This document shows, piece after piece, positions 1 to 9,014 of a DNA stretch of 64,000 nucleotides (position 1 is the stretch's first letter; the number at the start of each line of letters is the position of its first letter). Below the pieces are notes generated by a model. That model was not told the DNA's origin. It saw nothing but the letters and a program-made list of their open reading frames with translations, and made no database searches. Both the position numbers and the translations under genes were made by a program. Origin of the DNA: JAKAGZ01 sp963748105 (lineage in GTDB: Bacteria > Bacteroidota > Ignavibacteria > Ignavibacteriales > Ignavibacteriaceae); assembly GCA_963748105.1 (NCBI GenBank), contig CAVVHP010000011.1, positions 310,001 through 374,000 of the forward strand, read 5' to 3'.

Positions 1-930
1 GAAGAAATTACCGAGGAGGCGCAAAAAATAAATCCCGATGTAATCCTTATCTGTGAACCCTGGGGCGGTGGTTACGATCCCGCCGGGTTTTCAATTCGCG
101 GGTGGGCCAGCTGGAATGACCAGGTCAGGAACGGCGTAAAAGGAGAAAATCCCTTTAACGGGAAAGGCTGGATATTCCAGAATTGGTTCGGGGATAATGA
201 CACTGCCAGGCTCAAAAGTTATATCAATGGAACTCTTATTTGCGACAGGCACGGACTTTTCCAGAAAAAGGAGCATTCTGTTAATTACCTGGAATCACAC
301 GATGGCTATACCTTCGGCGATTTTATCCGTCTCGCAACCGGTGATGTTAAAAAAGACCAGGTGATTAAAGATATTAATGAAAACGCCAAATTATCGGCAC
401 AACAAATGAAATTAAATAAACTCGGGGCCCTTTTCCTTTTTTGCTGCCAGGGAATTATTATGATTCACGAAGGGCAGGAATATGCAAGGAGTAAAATAAT
501 TTCCTCAAATCCCAAAGCTGATGACCCGGATAAAGGGAAACTTGACCACAATAGTTACAATAAAGACAACGAAACAAATTATCTAAATTATAATCATGCA
601 GAATTAAATAAAGAACTGGTGAATTATTATAAAGGTCTGATTGCACTCAGGAAAAAATATTCTGCGTTCAGGCGTGCAGAATATCAAAATATTCGTTTTA
701 TCGAAATTCTCCGGAACCCCTTTGCAATTGCTTTTAATGTTATACACAAGGGAGAAAAATTTTTCATTGCTATTAATGCTGATTCTCAGGGCGAATTAAA
801 ACTGACTCTTCCTGAAGAAAATTGGCAGATAATTGTTAATGATAAAAAATCAGGAGTGAAAAAATTAGGACAGGTAAAGAACGAGATTGTTGTTCCCGCT
901 GTTTCTGGAATTGTTCTAAGAAAAAATTAA
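1..930 (+). CDS. Glycoside hydrolase family 13 debranching enzyme (pullulanase/GlgX type), 3' part only
   Basis: The frame is open from the first base of the window to the TAA at 928-930, giving 309 residues that are the C-terminal part of a larger enzyme. It should cleave alpha-1,6 branches in glycogen or related glucans. The visible GH13 signatures are ILICEPWGGG (residues 15-24), which holds the general acid Glu in the EPW context typical of isoamylase/pullulanase enzymes, WASWNDQVRNGVKG shortly after, and VNYLESHDGYTFGDF (about 98-112), the conserved region IV with the HD pair. The last 80 residues look like the C-terminal beta-sandwich. The true start lies upstream of the window; the GTG at 361 is internal. 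It ends 2 bp from the convergent kinase gene with no hairpin between them. The choice between pullulanase and GlgX cannot be settled without the N-terminal domains. Confidence 0.85.
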   Translation, partial: EEITEEAQKINPDVILICEPWGGGYDPAGFSIRGWASWNDQVRNGVKGENPFNGKGWIFQNWFGDNDTARLKSYINGTLICDRHGLFQKKEHSVNYLESHDGYTFGDFIRLATGDVKKDQVIKDINENAKLSAQQMKLNKLGALFLFCCQGIIMIHEGQEYARSKIISSNPKADDPDKGKLDHNSYNKDNETNYLNYNHAELNKELVNYYKGLIALRKKYSAFRRAEYQNIRFIEILRNPFAIAFNVIHKGEKFFIAINADSQGELKLTLPEENWQIIVNDKKSGVKKLGQVKNEIVVPAVSGIVLRKN

Positions 931-932
931 TC

Positions 933-3900
933 TCACTCCATTGACATTCCTTTTTTCAAAGATTTTTCCACGGCTTTTTTGAAGTCACTTAAAGTTACCG
1001 GTTTATGGAATACATATTCTACCCCAAGTTCGTTATAATCAAAAATAATACTTCTGTCCAGCTCACTTGCCAATACAATAACGGGTGGTTTTCCTTTTAT
1101 TTCAGCTTTCTTTAATTCCATTACCAGTTCAAAACCGTTCATCTCAGGCATTAAATGGTCTGTAATTACCAGCGCAGGAGGAGATTTTAAAATATATTCC
1201 ATAGCCTCTTTGCCGTTTGATGCTACATCAACATTATAATCAGGTGCTACGTGTCTTATTATTTTTGAATACAGAAGTTTATCAGTTTTGCTATCATCAA
1301 CCAGTAAAATATTTGCAGATGCGATTGGAAGCGTAAATATAAAATTACTTCCTTTGCCGTATTCGCTTTCTACTTTTATTGATCCACCGTGTTTTTCAAT
1401 AATTTCATTTACAAGAGAAAGACCAAGTCCGCTTCCTTTTTCGCCGGCAGTACCTTCTGATGTATGTTTTGTATCAACATTAAAAAGTTTGCCAAGGTCT
1501 TCTTTCTTAATTCCGGTTCCGTCATCTTTGACTGAGAATTCGAGAAACCTGGAAGTTCCGTTCCCGGTTACCGAGACAGTAATATTTCCGTCACGGTTTG
1601 TAAATTTTATTGCGTTGGAAATAAGATTATTAAATACCTGCAATACCAGGCTGTCATCCACGAAAACAAGAAGATCATCTGGAATGTTTGAAGATAAAGT
1701 GATTCCTTTTTGAAAAGCGGCACCGGATAAAGCATTTATCGCCTTACTAATTATTTTCTGAGCTTCAATTCTTTCGGGTTCAAAACGAATTCTACCAGTT
1801 TGAAGCCTTGTCCAGTCAAGCAGAGAATTTACAAGCGAAAGCATGGAATTTGAAGATTCACGAATAAATTCTACGTATTGTTTTTTCTCTCCTTCACTTA
1901 AACCCTCATCATTTAACAGCAGATCAGTAAATCCTAATATTGAACTAAACGGTGTTCTTAAATCGTGAGAAATAATCGAAATAAATCTGTCTTTTGTCTC
2001 GTTAAGTTTAACAAGATTTTGCGTTGATTTATTTAATTCCTCCTCAGCTCTTTTTCTTAAAGAAATGTCACTTACCAGCCCGTATAATTTATGAATTTTA
2101 CCGTCTTTGTTTCTGATAACATTAATTTTAGTTCTTACCCAGACAACATTCCCTTGTTTACTTATGAGCCTGAATTCAAATTCCACTGAAAGCTGAATTT
2201 TACTTTTTAAAATATTTTTGAGTTTTTCTTTTACTGCATTCAGATCATCCGGGTGAATGATTTTCATGAATAATTTATAATCGCTCAGCAGGTCTGTTTG
2301 TGTATACCCGGTTGTTTTTTCTACAGAAGAGGTATAAAAAACCGGTCGCAATTTATTATCTACTCTTTCGAAAGTAAAAAGAAAATCATCTATATTTTCA
2401 GTAATGTTCCTGTATTTTTCCTCAGATTCTCTTATTGCCTGCTGGTTACGTTTTCTCTCCGTAACGTTACGTGCAATCATAATAAGGTGAATTTTTTTTT
2501 GGAAGGTAAAGGAAGCCACAGTAACTTCTGCATAGAACTGCGAATTATCTAATTTTTTCCCCAGAAATTCGAATCGTCCTGACTTCCGTTTCCCTGTTTC
2601 TACCTGCTGGATAAATTCTGTTACTTTTGTTGAATCAGAATCAGCTACAAGATTAATAACTCTTTTATTTAGTAAATCATCACTGGAAGAATATCCAAAA
2701 ATATGCGCAAATGTATCATTTACAGTTACAAATTCTTTGTTACATTCTACGGCAATCCCGTCATTCGATGATTCAAAAAGCGCTTTAAATAGCAGAAGGT
2801 TGGCTTCTTCTTCTTTGCTTACGGTTATATCAGTAAAGAAACAATTGAAATATTTTATTTTCCCGGCTTCGTTTAGAACAGGTGCAAATCTTGAAGAAAG
2901 AAGAAGTGAATTGTTGTATTTAGAGGTAAAATAAAATTCAAATTTGTGACCTATAAGTTTCTCAAATGATCTCAGGTCGTTATTTAATGCATCAGCTTTA
3001 TTCCTTTCTACAAGATCTTTTAAATTTTTTTTGAGTAATTCATTTTCAGAATATTTTAACTTTTTAACAAATGCAGGATTGATATAAATAATTTTTCCAT
3101 CTGGCTCTACTGTGCAATTTAATTCTTCTGATTGTGTTGTTAAAAATCTGAACTTTTCCTCAGTAGCTCTCAATTCTTGTTCTGTTAAAACTCTTTCCGT
3201 AATATCTGAGCAAAGTACAATTATTTCATTTTTTTCGGGACCCGAAAAGGTAAATTTTGTTTCAACAATTTCCTTCTCTTTATCTTTTCCGAATACTGTA
3301 ATTTCCTTTTTCCAGATACCTGAAACATCTAGCTGACTCTTAATATTTTCAAAAAGTTCCGAGTCAAAGAGTCCAAGAATTCTTCCAATAAACTTTCCAT
3401 AAACCTCACTTTTTTTATAACCAAAAAGTGATTCGGCAGGTTTGTTCCAGAAAAGTATTTTACCGCTATTATCAATTACAATGAGTGCATCGCTTAGGGA
3501 TTCACTTATTGACTGTAATTTTAATAATTCATCGCGTTCTTTAACAAGACTTTTTTTTCCTATTACACTTTCTGTTATATCGTTGAATTGTATAATTAAA
3601 AAGCGTAATTTTCTTCTTTTGTCTAAATCGGGCTCAATTTTACAATTGAAGAAAATTGGCTTACCATCTATTTCGGTTTCTAAATTAACGGTGGTGGTAG
3701 TTAAATCTGATTTAACTACTTCAATTGAATTCTGTAATTTGTTTTGGGATTGAACGGGCAGAAAATTGTAAATAGTATAATCCTGAGGAAGAGAGGCAGA
3801 TTTCCCCAGTTTAGTTAAATCATTTCCAAAAGAAAATTTTATCTTTCCTTCAAGGTCTGTAACGAAGATGTAATTAGAAATGCCTGATAAAATTTTTTCG

Positions 3901-4373
3901 ACAAGTTCATCGCGTTCTTCACGGTTTCTTTTTGCCACAGCAAGAATTTCTATATCTTCAAGAATAAGAATACCGCCGCTGAATTTTTTATCTTCAAAAA
4001 AAGGAGTGGCCTTTACTATGAGTGAAATATTCCCCTGTTTTATAGTTTTGAGTGACTTAATTTCTTTTTCGAAAGGTATGCCGTCTTTAAGTAGTTTTAA
4101 ATCTTCAGCAAGATCTGCTCCTGCAAAGATTTCTTCATTAAACAAATTACCTCCCTTCAGCTCAGGGATATTTAGTTTATATAATTTGCAAAACTTAACC
4201 AGGCTTTCATTAAAGTAATCAACAGTCCCATCTTTCAAAAAGGTAATTATTCCAACAGGGGCATTATTGAATATTTTTATCAACAACTTTTCTTCTTGAA
4301 CCAACTGGATATTCCTGTTATTATTTGTCGCTTGCTTAATAATATCAATTTTAGTGCTATAAATTAGAGGCAA
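933..4373 (-). CDS. Hybrid sensor histidine kinase, six PAS domains plus C-terminal receiver
   Basis: A 1146-residue signalling kinase. I count six PAS-like segments, each opening with the usual pattern (for example SDALIVIDNSGKILFWN and NITENIDDFLFTF), followed by a HisKA dimerisation domain with the H-box FISIISHDLRTPFSSILG (phospho-His near residue 803). The HATPase follows, with N-box NNLISNAIKFTN, G1 VKDDGTGI and G2 GEKGSGLGLSL near 980. A receiver domain starts at ILLVDDSKTD (about 1020), with its phospho-acceptor Asp in VITDHLMPEMNG and a Lys in FHKP. There is no hydrophobic stretch long enough for a membrane segment, so it is probably cytosolic and senses internal redox state or ligands. 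There is no HPt domain. It lies downstream of pckG on the same strand after 219 bp. Its signal and output are unknown. Confidence 0.93.
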   Translation of the reverse strand: MPLIYSTKIDIIKQATNNNRNIQLVQEEKLLIKIFNNAPVGIITFLKDGTVDYFNESLVKFCKLYKLNIPELKGGNLFNEEIFAGADLAEDLKLLKDGIPFEKEIKSLKTIKQGNISLIVKATPFFEDKKFSGGILILEDIEILAVAKRNREERDELVEKILSGISNYIFVTDLEGKIKFSFGNDLTKLGKSASLPQDYTIYNFLPVQSQNKLQNSIEVVKSDLTTTTVNLETEIDGKPIFFNCKIEPDLDKRRKLRFLIIQFNDITESVIGKKSLVKERDELLKLQSISESLSDALIVIDNSGKILFWNKPAESLFGYKKSEVYGKFIGRILGLFDSELFENIKSQLDVSGIWKKEITVFGKDKEKEIVETKFTFSGPEKNEIIVLCSDITERVLTEQELRATEEKFRFLTTQSEELNCTVEPDGKIIYINPAFVKKLKYSENELLKKNLKDLVERNKADALNNDLRSFEKLIGHKFEFYFTSKYNNSLLLSSRFAPVLNEAGKIKYFNCFFTDITVSKEEEANLLLFKALFESSNDGIAVECNKEFVTVNDTFAHIFGYSSSDDLLNKRVINLVADSDSTKVTEFIQQVETGKRKSGRFEFLGKKLDNSQFYAEVTVASFTFQKKIHLIMIARNVTERKRNQQAIRESEEKYRNITENIDDFLFTFERVDNKLRPVFYTSSVEKTTGYTQTDLLSDYKLFMKIIHPDDLNAVKEKLKNILKSKIQLSVEFEFRLISKQGNVVWVRTKINVIRNKDGKIHKLYGLVSDISLRKRAEEELNKSTQNLVKLNETKDRFISIISHDLRTPFSSILGFTDLLLNDEGLSEGEKKQYVEFIRESSNSMLSLVNSLLDWTRLQTGRIRFEPERIEAQKIISKAINALSGAAFQKGITLSSNIPDDLLVFVDDSLVLQVFNNLISNAIKFTNRDGNITVSVTGNGTSRFLEFSVKDDGTGIKKEDLGKLFNVDTKHTSEGTAGEKGSGLGLSLVNEIIEKHGGSIKVESEYGKGSNFIFTLPIASANILLVDDSKTDKLLYSKIIRHVAPDYNVDVASNGKEAMEYILKSPPALVITDHLMPEMNGFELVMELKKAEIKGKPPVIVLASELDRSIIFDYNELGVEYVFHKPVTLSDFKKAVEKSLKKGMSME

Positions 4374-4560
4374 AAAAATGAGGATAATTTTACCAAAATT
4401 AAAGAAATATTAATTTAATTATTTAGCTGTTTTTGCTTTAACCAATTGTAATTAAATGACTTACGACAAAGCAATCTTATTCCAGGTAAAATTTAATAAA
4501 AAAGAACAGAAATGACGGGAAATGTCTCAAAATGAAAAGGAAGCCTGATTATAATTCATA

Positions 4561-4579
4561 GGCAGATTTAAGATCTGCC
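4561..4579 (-). terminator. Small hairpin downstream of pckG
   Basis: A 7-bp perfect stem (GGCAGAT / ATCTGCC, 5-base loop) begins 14 bases past the pckG stop on the minus strand. No clear U-tract follows, so an intrinsic terminator is only a possibility. Confidence 0.35.
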
Positions 4580-4592
4580 CATAAATTTATAT

Positions 4593-6377
4593 TTATTTTG
4601 AAGTTAGCCTGGATTTTAGTCTTGCTAATTCATCCTTTATTCCGGAGGGTAGACTGCCTTTAAATGTCTGAAAATAGTTTTCAATATTTTCGATTTCTTT
4701 CAGCCATTTATCTCTATCAACGGAAAGAATTGAATCCAAATATGCTTGGTTTAGATCAAGTCCTGAAATGTCAATATCATCCTTTGATGGAATATAACCA
4801 ATCGGGGTTTTTTGTGCCCCGGTTTTATCTGAGACTCTTTCAATAATCCATTTCAACACGCGAATGTTTTCTCCGAATCCCGGCCATATAAAATTACCTT
4901 CATCGTCTTTTCTGAACCAGTTCACATAAAATATTTTTGGAAGTTTATCCTGACTAGTCATTGTTCCGATATTCAACCAATGAGCAAAATAATCTCCCAT
5001 ATTGTATCCACAGAATGGAAGCATTGCAAAAGGATCATGTCTTAGCTCACCTACTTTTCCTGTAGCAGCGGCAGTTTTTTCCGAAGAAACTATTGCTCCC
5101 ATAAAAGTTCCATGTTGCCAGTTTAATGCCTGGTAAACAAGTGGAATTGTTTCGGCTCTTCTTCCACCAAATAATATAGCAGAAATCGGAACCCCCTTTG
5201 GATTTTCCCAATCAGAATCTATAACCGGGCACTGACTTGCAGGAACTGTGTATCTGGAATTTGGATGAGCAGCATTTTCATCAGAATCGGGTGTCCATTC
5301 ATTGCCCAGCCAGTTTGTTAGTTTTTCCGGTTTTTCTTTTGTCATTCCTTCCCACCATACATCGCCATCGGGTGTAACGCCAACATTTGTAAAAATTGAA
5401 TTTTCTTTCATTGTTAACATTGCATTGTGATTTGTTTGCATCGATGTTCCTGGTGCAACTCCGAAAAATCCTGCTTCAGGATTTATAGCATATAATTTTC
5501 CGTCTTCACCAAATTTCATCCACGCAATATCATCACCAACAGTTTCAACTTTCCAGCCAGGTAATGTTGATGTGAGCATCGCAAGATTGGTTTTACCGCA
5601 GGCACTTGGGAAAGCTGCTGCTATATATTTCTTTTCACCGTTTGGCGGAGTGATACCAAGAATTAGCATATGCTCAGCGAGCCACCCTTCTTCGCGCGCC
5701 ATAAATGAGGCTATTCTTAAAGCAAAACATTTTTTACCAAGTAATGCATTACCTCCGTACCCGCTTCCGTATGACCAGATTGTTTTCTCCTCAGGGAAGT
5801 GAACAATATATTTTGTATCACTGCACGGCCATTTAATATCTTTTTTGTTTTCATCCAGAGGGTAACCTACTGAATGGAGACAATGAACAAAATCACCATC
5901 ACCAAGAATATCCAGAACCTTTTTACCTATCCTTGTCATAATTCTCATGCTGCAAACAACATATTCTGAATCAGTTAGTTGCACACCAATGTGAGAAATA
6001 TCTGATCCGAGAGGTCCCATGCTGTATGGAATAACATACATTGTTCTTCCTTTCATAGAGCCATCAAATAAAGATGTTAACGTTAATTTCATCTTAACCG
6101 GATCTTCCCAGTTGTTAGTTGGTCCGGCATCTTTTTCGTCCTTTGTACAGATAAAAGTTCTGTCCTCAACTCTGGCTACATCAGAAGGATCGGATTCAGC
6201 AACATAACAATTTGGTCTTAGTTTTTCGTTTAATTTTATAAAAGTGCCTTTCTCAACAAGAATACCCGCTAATTTGTCATACTCTTCCTGCGAACCATCG
6301 CACCAATGTACTTTGTCGGGTTTACATATGGCAGCCATTTCATCTACCCATGCAAGTAATTTTTTATTCGAGGTCAT
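4593..6377 (-). CDS. pckG: Phosphoenolpyruvate carboxykinase (GTP)
   Basis: A 594-residue, full-length GTP-dependent PEPCK, which converts oxaloacetate plus GTP to PEP, GDP and CO2 at the entry to gluconeogenesis. The P-loop FPSACGKTNLAM (256-267) carries the reactive Cys260 typical of the GTP family and absent from the ATP family. Other conserved blocks are ISHIGVQLTDSEYVVCSMRI, ILFGGRRAETIPLVYQ and CGYNMGDYFAHWL. The start ATG has AGGATT a few bases upstream. The gene is transcribed away from mlaE, sharing a 330-bp intergenic region with it. The GTP type, where many Bacteroidota use the ATP type, fits Ignavibacteria-like organisms. Confidence 0.97.
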   Translation of the reverse strand: MTSNKKLLAWVDEMAAICKPDKVHWCDGSQEEYDKLAGILVEKGTFIKLNEKLRPNCYVAESDPSDVARVEDRTFICTKDEKDAGPTNNWEDPVKMKLTLTSLFDGSMKGRTMYVIPYSMGPLGSDISHIGVQLTDSEYVVCSMRIMTRIGKKVLDILGDGDFVHCLHSVGYPLDENKKDIKWPCSDTKYIVHFPEEKTIWSYGSGYGGNALLGKKCFALRIASFMAREEGWLAEHMLILGITPPNGEKKYIAAAFPSACGKTNLAMLTSTLPGWKVETVGDDIAWMKFGEDGKLYAINPEAGFFGVAPGTSMQTNHNAMLTMKENSIFTNVGVTPDGDVWWEGMTKEKPEKLTNWLGNEWTPDSDENAAHPNSRYTVPASQCPVIDSDWENPKGVPISAILFGGRRAETIPLVYQALNWQHGTFMGAIVSSEKTAAATGKVGELRHDPFAMLPFCGYNMGDYFAHWLNIGTMTSQDKLPKIFYVNWFRKDDEGNFIWPGFGENIRVLKWIIERVSDKTGAQKTPIGYIPSKDDIDISGLDLNQAYLDSILSVDRDKWLKEIENIENYFQTFKGSLPSGIKDELARLKSRLTSK

Positions 6378-6707
6378 TATTAATCCTGATTTATTAATAG
6401 TTTAGAATAATTAGGCTTTAACAAAATAATACTTAATACATAAAAGGCTTTATGCCTGCTACAATTTCAATAGGACTCCCTTAATGTAGGCTTACAAACC
6501 GTTTATGTAATGTTATTATCAATTAGTTAAAATGGAGAACTTATAAAATAGGTAATTAGTGATAAGTAAACAATTGGAAGATTATTGTTTTTTGAACAAA
6601 ATTCAAATAAAAAAGGTTACTAATTTTTATTACAAACAAATAATGATTCTACACTCAAAATGATTATATTTTTGTAAATTTGATTTCAGTAAAAGAAGAG
6701 AAGGATA
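6378..6707. other. Divergent intergenic region pckG / mlaE
   Basis: 330 AT-rich bases that should hold the promoters of both flanking genes. I see no convincing -35/-10 pair, no strong hairpin and no ORF with coding character here. GAGAAGG at 6698-6704 is the ribosome binding site of mlaE. Confidence 0.5.
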
Positions 6708-7481
6708 TTGATAACCGGGTTTTTACAAAAATTAGGCTGCCGAACGTTAAGATTTTTAGAAGAAGTCGGACAGGTTTTCAATTTATTTTATGGAATCATT
6801 AAAAATCTTCCTACAGTTCACCGCAGCAGAAAATTAATTGTCTACCAGATGGAACACATTGGGGTAAATTCTCTTCCCCTGGTGATGATTATTGCAATTT
6901 TTACTGGTGCGGTAGCAGCTTGGCAGGCAGCATATCAGCTAAAAGGAATTGCGCCTTTATCTTTTCTAGGTGCTGCTACAAGCCGCGCAATAATTACTGA
7001 ACTGGGACCGGTATTAACGGGAATAGTAATTGCCGGAAGAGTTGGTGCTTCTATTGCTGCAGAACTTGGTACAATGAATGTAACCGAACAAATTGATGCG
7101 CTCGAAACAATGGCAATAAGTCCGGTAAGGTATCTTGCAATGCCTAGATTTTTGGCTTCAGTAATAATGCTGCCAGTACTCGTAATATTTGCAAATTTTA
7201 TTGCGGTTTTGGGGGCATACCTAGTTTCAAATTATTTTCTGGGAGTTTCTTTTGCGGTTTTTTTTCAGTCAGTAAAAAGATTTTTTCTTTTTTCTGACTT
7301 GATTGCCGGGTTGGTAAAAGCGGTATTTTTTGGAGGGGTTACGGCATTGCTCGGATGTCATATCGGCTTTAAAACTGGCGGAGGTGCTGAAGGAGTGGGG
7401 TTATCTACTATCCGGTCATTTGTCTTATCATCAGCTCTAATACTTATTTTGGATTATGTTCTGTGGATGCTGATTTTTTGA
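6708..7481 (+). CDS. mlaE: MlaE-family lipid transport permease
   Basis: A 257-residue integral membrane protein of the MlaE/PermE family, the inner-membrane subunit of an ABC system that moves phospholipids between the membranes. Family hallmarks are visible: ITELGPVLTGIVIAGRVGAS, IAAELGTMNVTEQIDALETM (the EQIDAL coupling segment) and the C-terminal GAEGVGLSTIRSFVLS. Several hydrophobic spans of about 20 residues are present. The start is a TTG placed by GAGAAGG 3-9 bases upstream; no ATG fits better. In most genomes mlaE sits next to the ATPase mlaF and the MCE protein mlaD, but neither is beside it here, so its partners must be encoded elsewhere. A strong hairpin terminator follows, making it monocistronic. 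Confidence 0.92.
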   Translation: MITGFLQKLGCRTLRFLEEVGQVFNLFYGIIKNLPTVHRSRKLIVYQMEHIGVNSLPLVMIIAIFTGAVAAWQAAYQLKGIAPLSFLGAATSRAIITELGPVLTGIVIAGRVGASIAAELGTMNVTEQIDALETMAISPVRYLAMPRFLASVIMLPVLVIFANFIAVLGAYLVSNYFLGVSFAVFFQSVKRFFLFSDLIAGLVKAVFFGGVTALLGCHIGFKTGGGAEGVGLSTIRSFVLSSALILILDYVLWMLIF

Positions 7482-7598
7482 TTTTATTATAAGTTGTTAT
7501 TTTAGAAGGAATTTGGAGTTTTTTATACATCAAAGGAACTATATGTATTAAAAAATCGTTGATTGTCATATTAAGAAATATTAAGTTCATATACTATA

Positions 7599-7635
7599 GA
7601 TTCATTAAGTTCTACCCCCCCTTAATGAATCTTTT
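7599..7635 (+). terminator. Long AT-rich hairpin after mlaE
   Basis: An 11-bp perfect stem (GATTCATTAAG at 7599-7609, CTTAATGAATC at 7621-7631) with an 11-base C-rich loop, followed by TTTT. It could be a first terminator in a tandem pair. Confidence 0.5.
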
Positions 7636-7640
7636 CCCAT

Positions 7641-7673
7641 GCCCGGTAGCCCTCCACCGGGCAATTTTATTTT
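7641..7673 (+). terminator. Rho-independent terminator after mlaE
   Basis: A GC-rich 7-bp stem (GCCCGGT at 7641-7647, ACCGGGC at 7656-7662) is followed by AATTTTATTTT. It separates mlaE from ilvE. Confidence 0.8.
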
Positions 7674-7744
7674 AAATTGTGACCAAAATTTCGTAAATAT
7701 ATAGTGTTGTTTTTTAACATTTTTATTTAACTGAGGGCGCAATT

Positions 7745-8830
7745 ATGGAAAAAATAAAATATCAAATTAAGGAAAGGCCCGAAAAAGTTAAGATTCCTGA
7801 AAATCTTGGATTTGGAGTAATTTATACTGATCACGTCTTTGAGATGGATTATGTTCCCGGAAAGGGATGGACGAACCCGGTAATTAAATCACTTGAAAAT
7901 CATAATATTCACCCTGCAGCAATGTTTATTCATTATGCGCAGGCAATTTTTGAAGGGCTGAAAGCATTTAAAACCATTAACGGCGATGTAGTAATTTTCA
8001 GACCCGAAAAGCATTTTGAAAGACTAAACAATTCAGCAAAAAGAATTTGTATACCTGTTGTTGACACAGAATTTATGCTGGAAGCTCTAAAAGAGCTTGT
8101 TGTTATAGATAAGGATTGGATACCGACAAAAGAAGGGGAATCACTTTATATCAGGCCATTTGTTTATGGAAGCGATAATTTCCTTGGAGTAAAACCCTCC
8201 GGCCATTATAAACTAGTACTATTACTTTCACCCGTTGGTGCTTACTATCCGGAAGGATTTAAACCTGTGAAAATTCTTGTTACTGATGACTATGTTAGAG
8301 CAGTTAGAAAAGGTATGGGTGATTGCAAAACTCCTGCAAACTATGCAGCCAGTTTGTTAGCGGGTCAGAAGGCCAAAGAAAAAGGATTTACCCAGGTTCT
8401 TTGGTTGGATGGAATTGAACAGAAGTATATTGAAGAAGTTGGTACAATGAATATTTTTGTTCAATTTAAGAATGAGATTGTAACACCGAAATTGACCGGT
8501 AGTATTCTTCCCGGAGTTACAAGAGCTTCTGTTATTCAGATATTGAAAGACAGGGGACTTAATATTAAAGAAAGATTACTTAGTATAGATGAAGTTGTTG
8601 AAGAATACAAAAAAGGAAATGTAATAGGTGCATTCGGAACCGGAACTGCTGCAGTAATTTCTCCGGTTGGTTCATTTACCTATAAAGATTTCGAAATGAA
8701 GTTCAATACCGATAATCCGGATTACATCGCTCAGTCATTATTTGATGAATTAACCTCAATCCATCACGGAAAGATAGAAGACAAACATAACTGGCTTACG
8801 TGGGTTGAAAGAAAACCTATCGAAGCTTAA
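7745..8830 (+). CDS. ilvE: Branched-chain amino acid aminotransferase
   Basis: A 361-residue fold-type IV PLP enzyme that transfers the amino group between glutamate and the keto acids of leucine, isoleucine and valine. The length and sequence are those of the longer, BCAT2-like class. FIHYAQAIFEGLKAFK (61-76) is the N-terminal signature. The PLP lysine is K195 in GMGDCKTPANYAAS, and IEEVGTMNIFV and TGSILPGVTRAS are the cofactor-binding segments. ATG is preceded by GAGGGC. The gene is monocistronic, bounded by terminators on both sides. I see no leader peptide rich in branched-chain codons upstream. Confidence 0.96.
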   Translation: MEKIKYQIKERPEKVKIPENLGFGVIYTDHVFEMDYVPGKGWTNPVIKSLENHNIHPAAMFIHYAQAIFEGLKAFKTINGDVVIFRPEKHFERLNNSAKRICIPVVDTEFMLEALKELVVIDKDWIPTKEGESLYIRPFVYGSDNFLGVKPSGHYKLVLLLSPVGAYYPEGFKPVKILVTDDYVRAVRKGMGDCKTPANYAASLLAGQKAKEKGFTQVLWLDGIEQKYIEEVGTMNIFVQFKNEIVTPKLTGSILPGVTRASVIQILKDRGLNIKERLLSIDEVVEEYKKGNVIGAFGTGTAAVISPVGSFTYKDFEMKFNTDNPDYIAQSLFDELTSIHHGKIEDKHNWLTWVERKPIEA

Positions 8831-8855
8831 CTAAATAATTTAATAGTACGTTTAA

Positions 8856-8891
8856 AGGTGGAGTTGATAAAAGCTCCGCCTTTTTATTTTT
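8856..8891 (+). terminator. Rho-independent terminator after ilvE
   Basis: Stem AGGTGGAG / CTCCGCCT (one G-U pair, 10-base loop) followed by TTTTATTTTT. Confidence 0.85.
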
Positions 8892-8961
8892 AAAACTCTC
8901 CGATTTAGAATAAAGCCCTAAATTCAGCCAAATTTCAATCAAAAAAATATATATAAATATC

Positions 8962-8990
8962 TTGACAAGTGCTCATACGTTCACTATATT
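8962..8990 (+). promoter_or_regulatory. lexA promoter
   Basis: A perfect -35 box TTGACA (8962-8967), a 17-bp spacer and -10 TATATT (8985-8990), so transcription should start near 8997. The spacer is occupied almost exactly by the first LexA-type operator. Confidence 0.85.
8968..8985 (+). promoter_or_regulatory. Probable LexA operator 1
   Basis: AGTGCTCATACGTTCACT fills the spacer of the lexA promoter. An inverted copy with the same outer 8 and 7 bases occurs at 8994-9011. Each site is also an imperfect palindrome (AGTGnnC ... GnnCACT). Autoregulation of lexA is the rule, so LexA binding is the natural inference. Confidence 0.75.
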
Positions 8991-8993
8991 GCT

Positions 8994-9011
8994 AGTGAAC
9001 AATTGAGCACT
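8994..9011 (-). promoter_or_regulatory. Probable LexA operator 2 (inverted copy)
   Basis: Read on the minus strand this is AGTGCTCAATTGTTCACT, differing from operator 1 only in the three central bases. It covers the expected transcription start and ends 3 bases before the chosen lexA ATG. The centre-to-centre distance to operator 1 is 26 bp. Confidence 0.75.
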
Positions 9012-9014
9012 AAA

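Noticed and set aside
9003..9014. TTG at 9003 as the lexA start
   Set aside because: It lies inside the second operator and adds four residues absent from other LexA proteins; ATG 9015 aligns with the family start.
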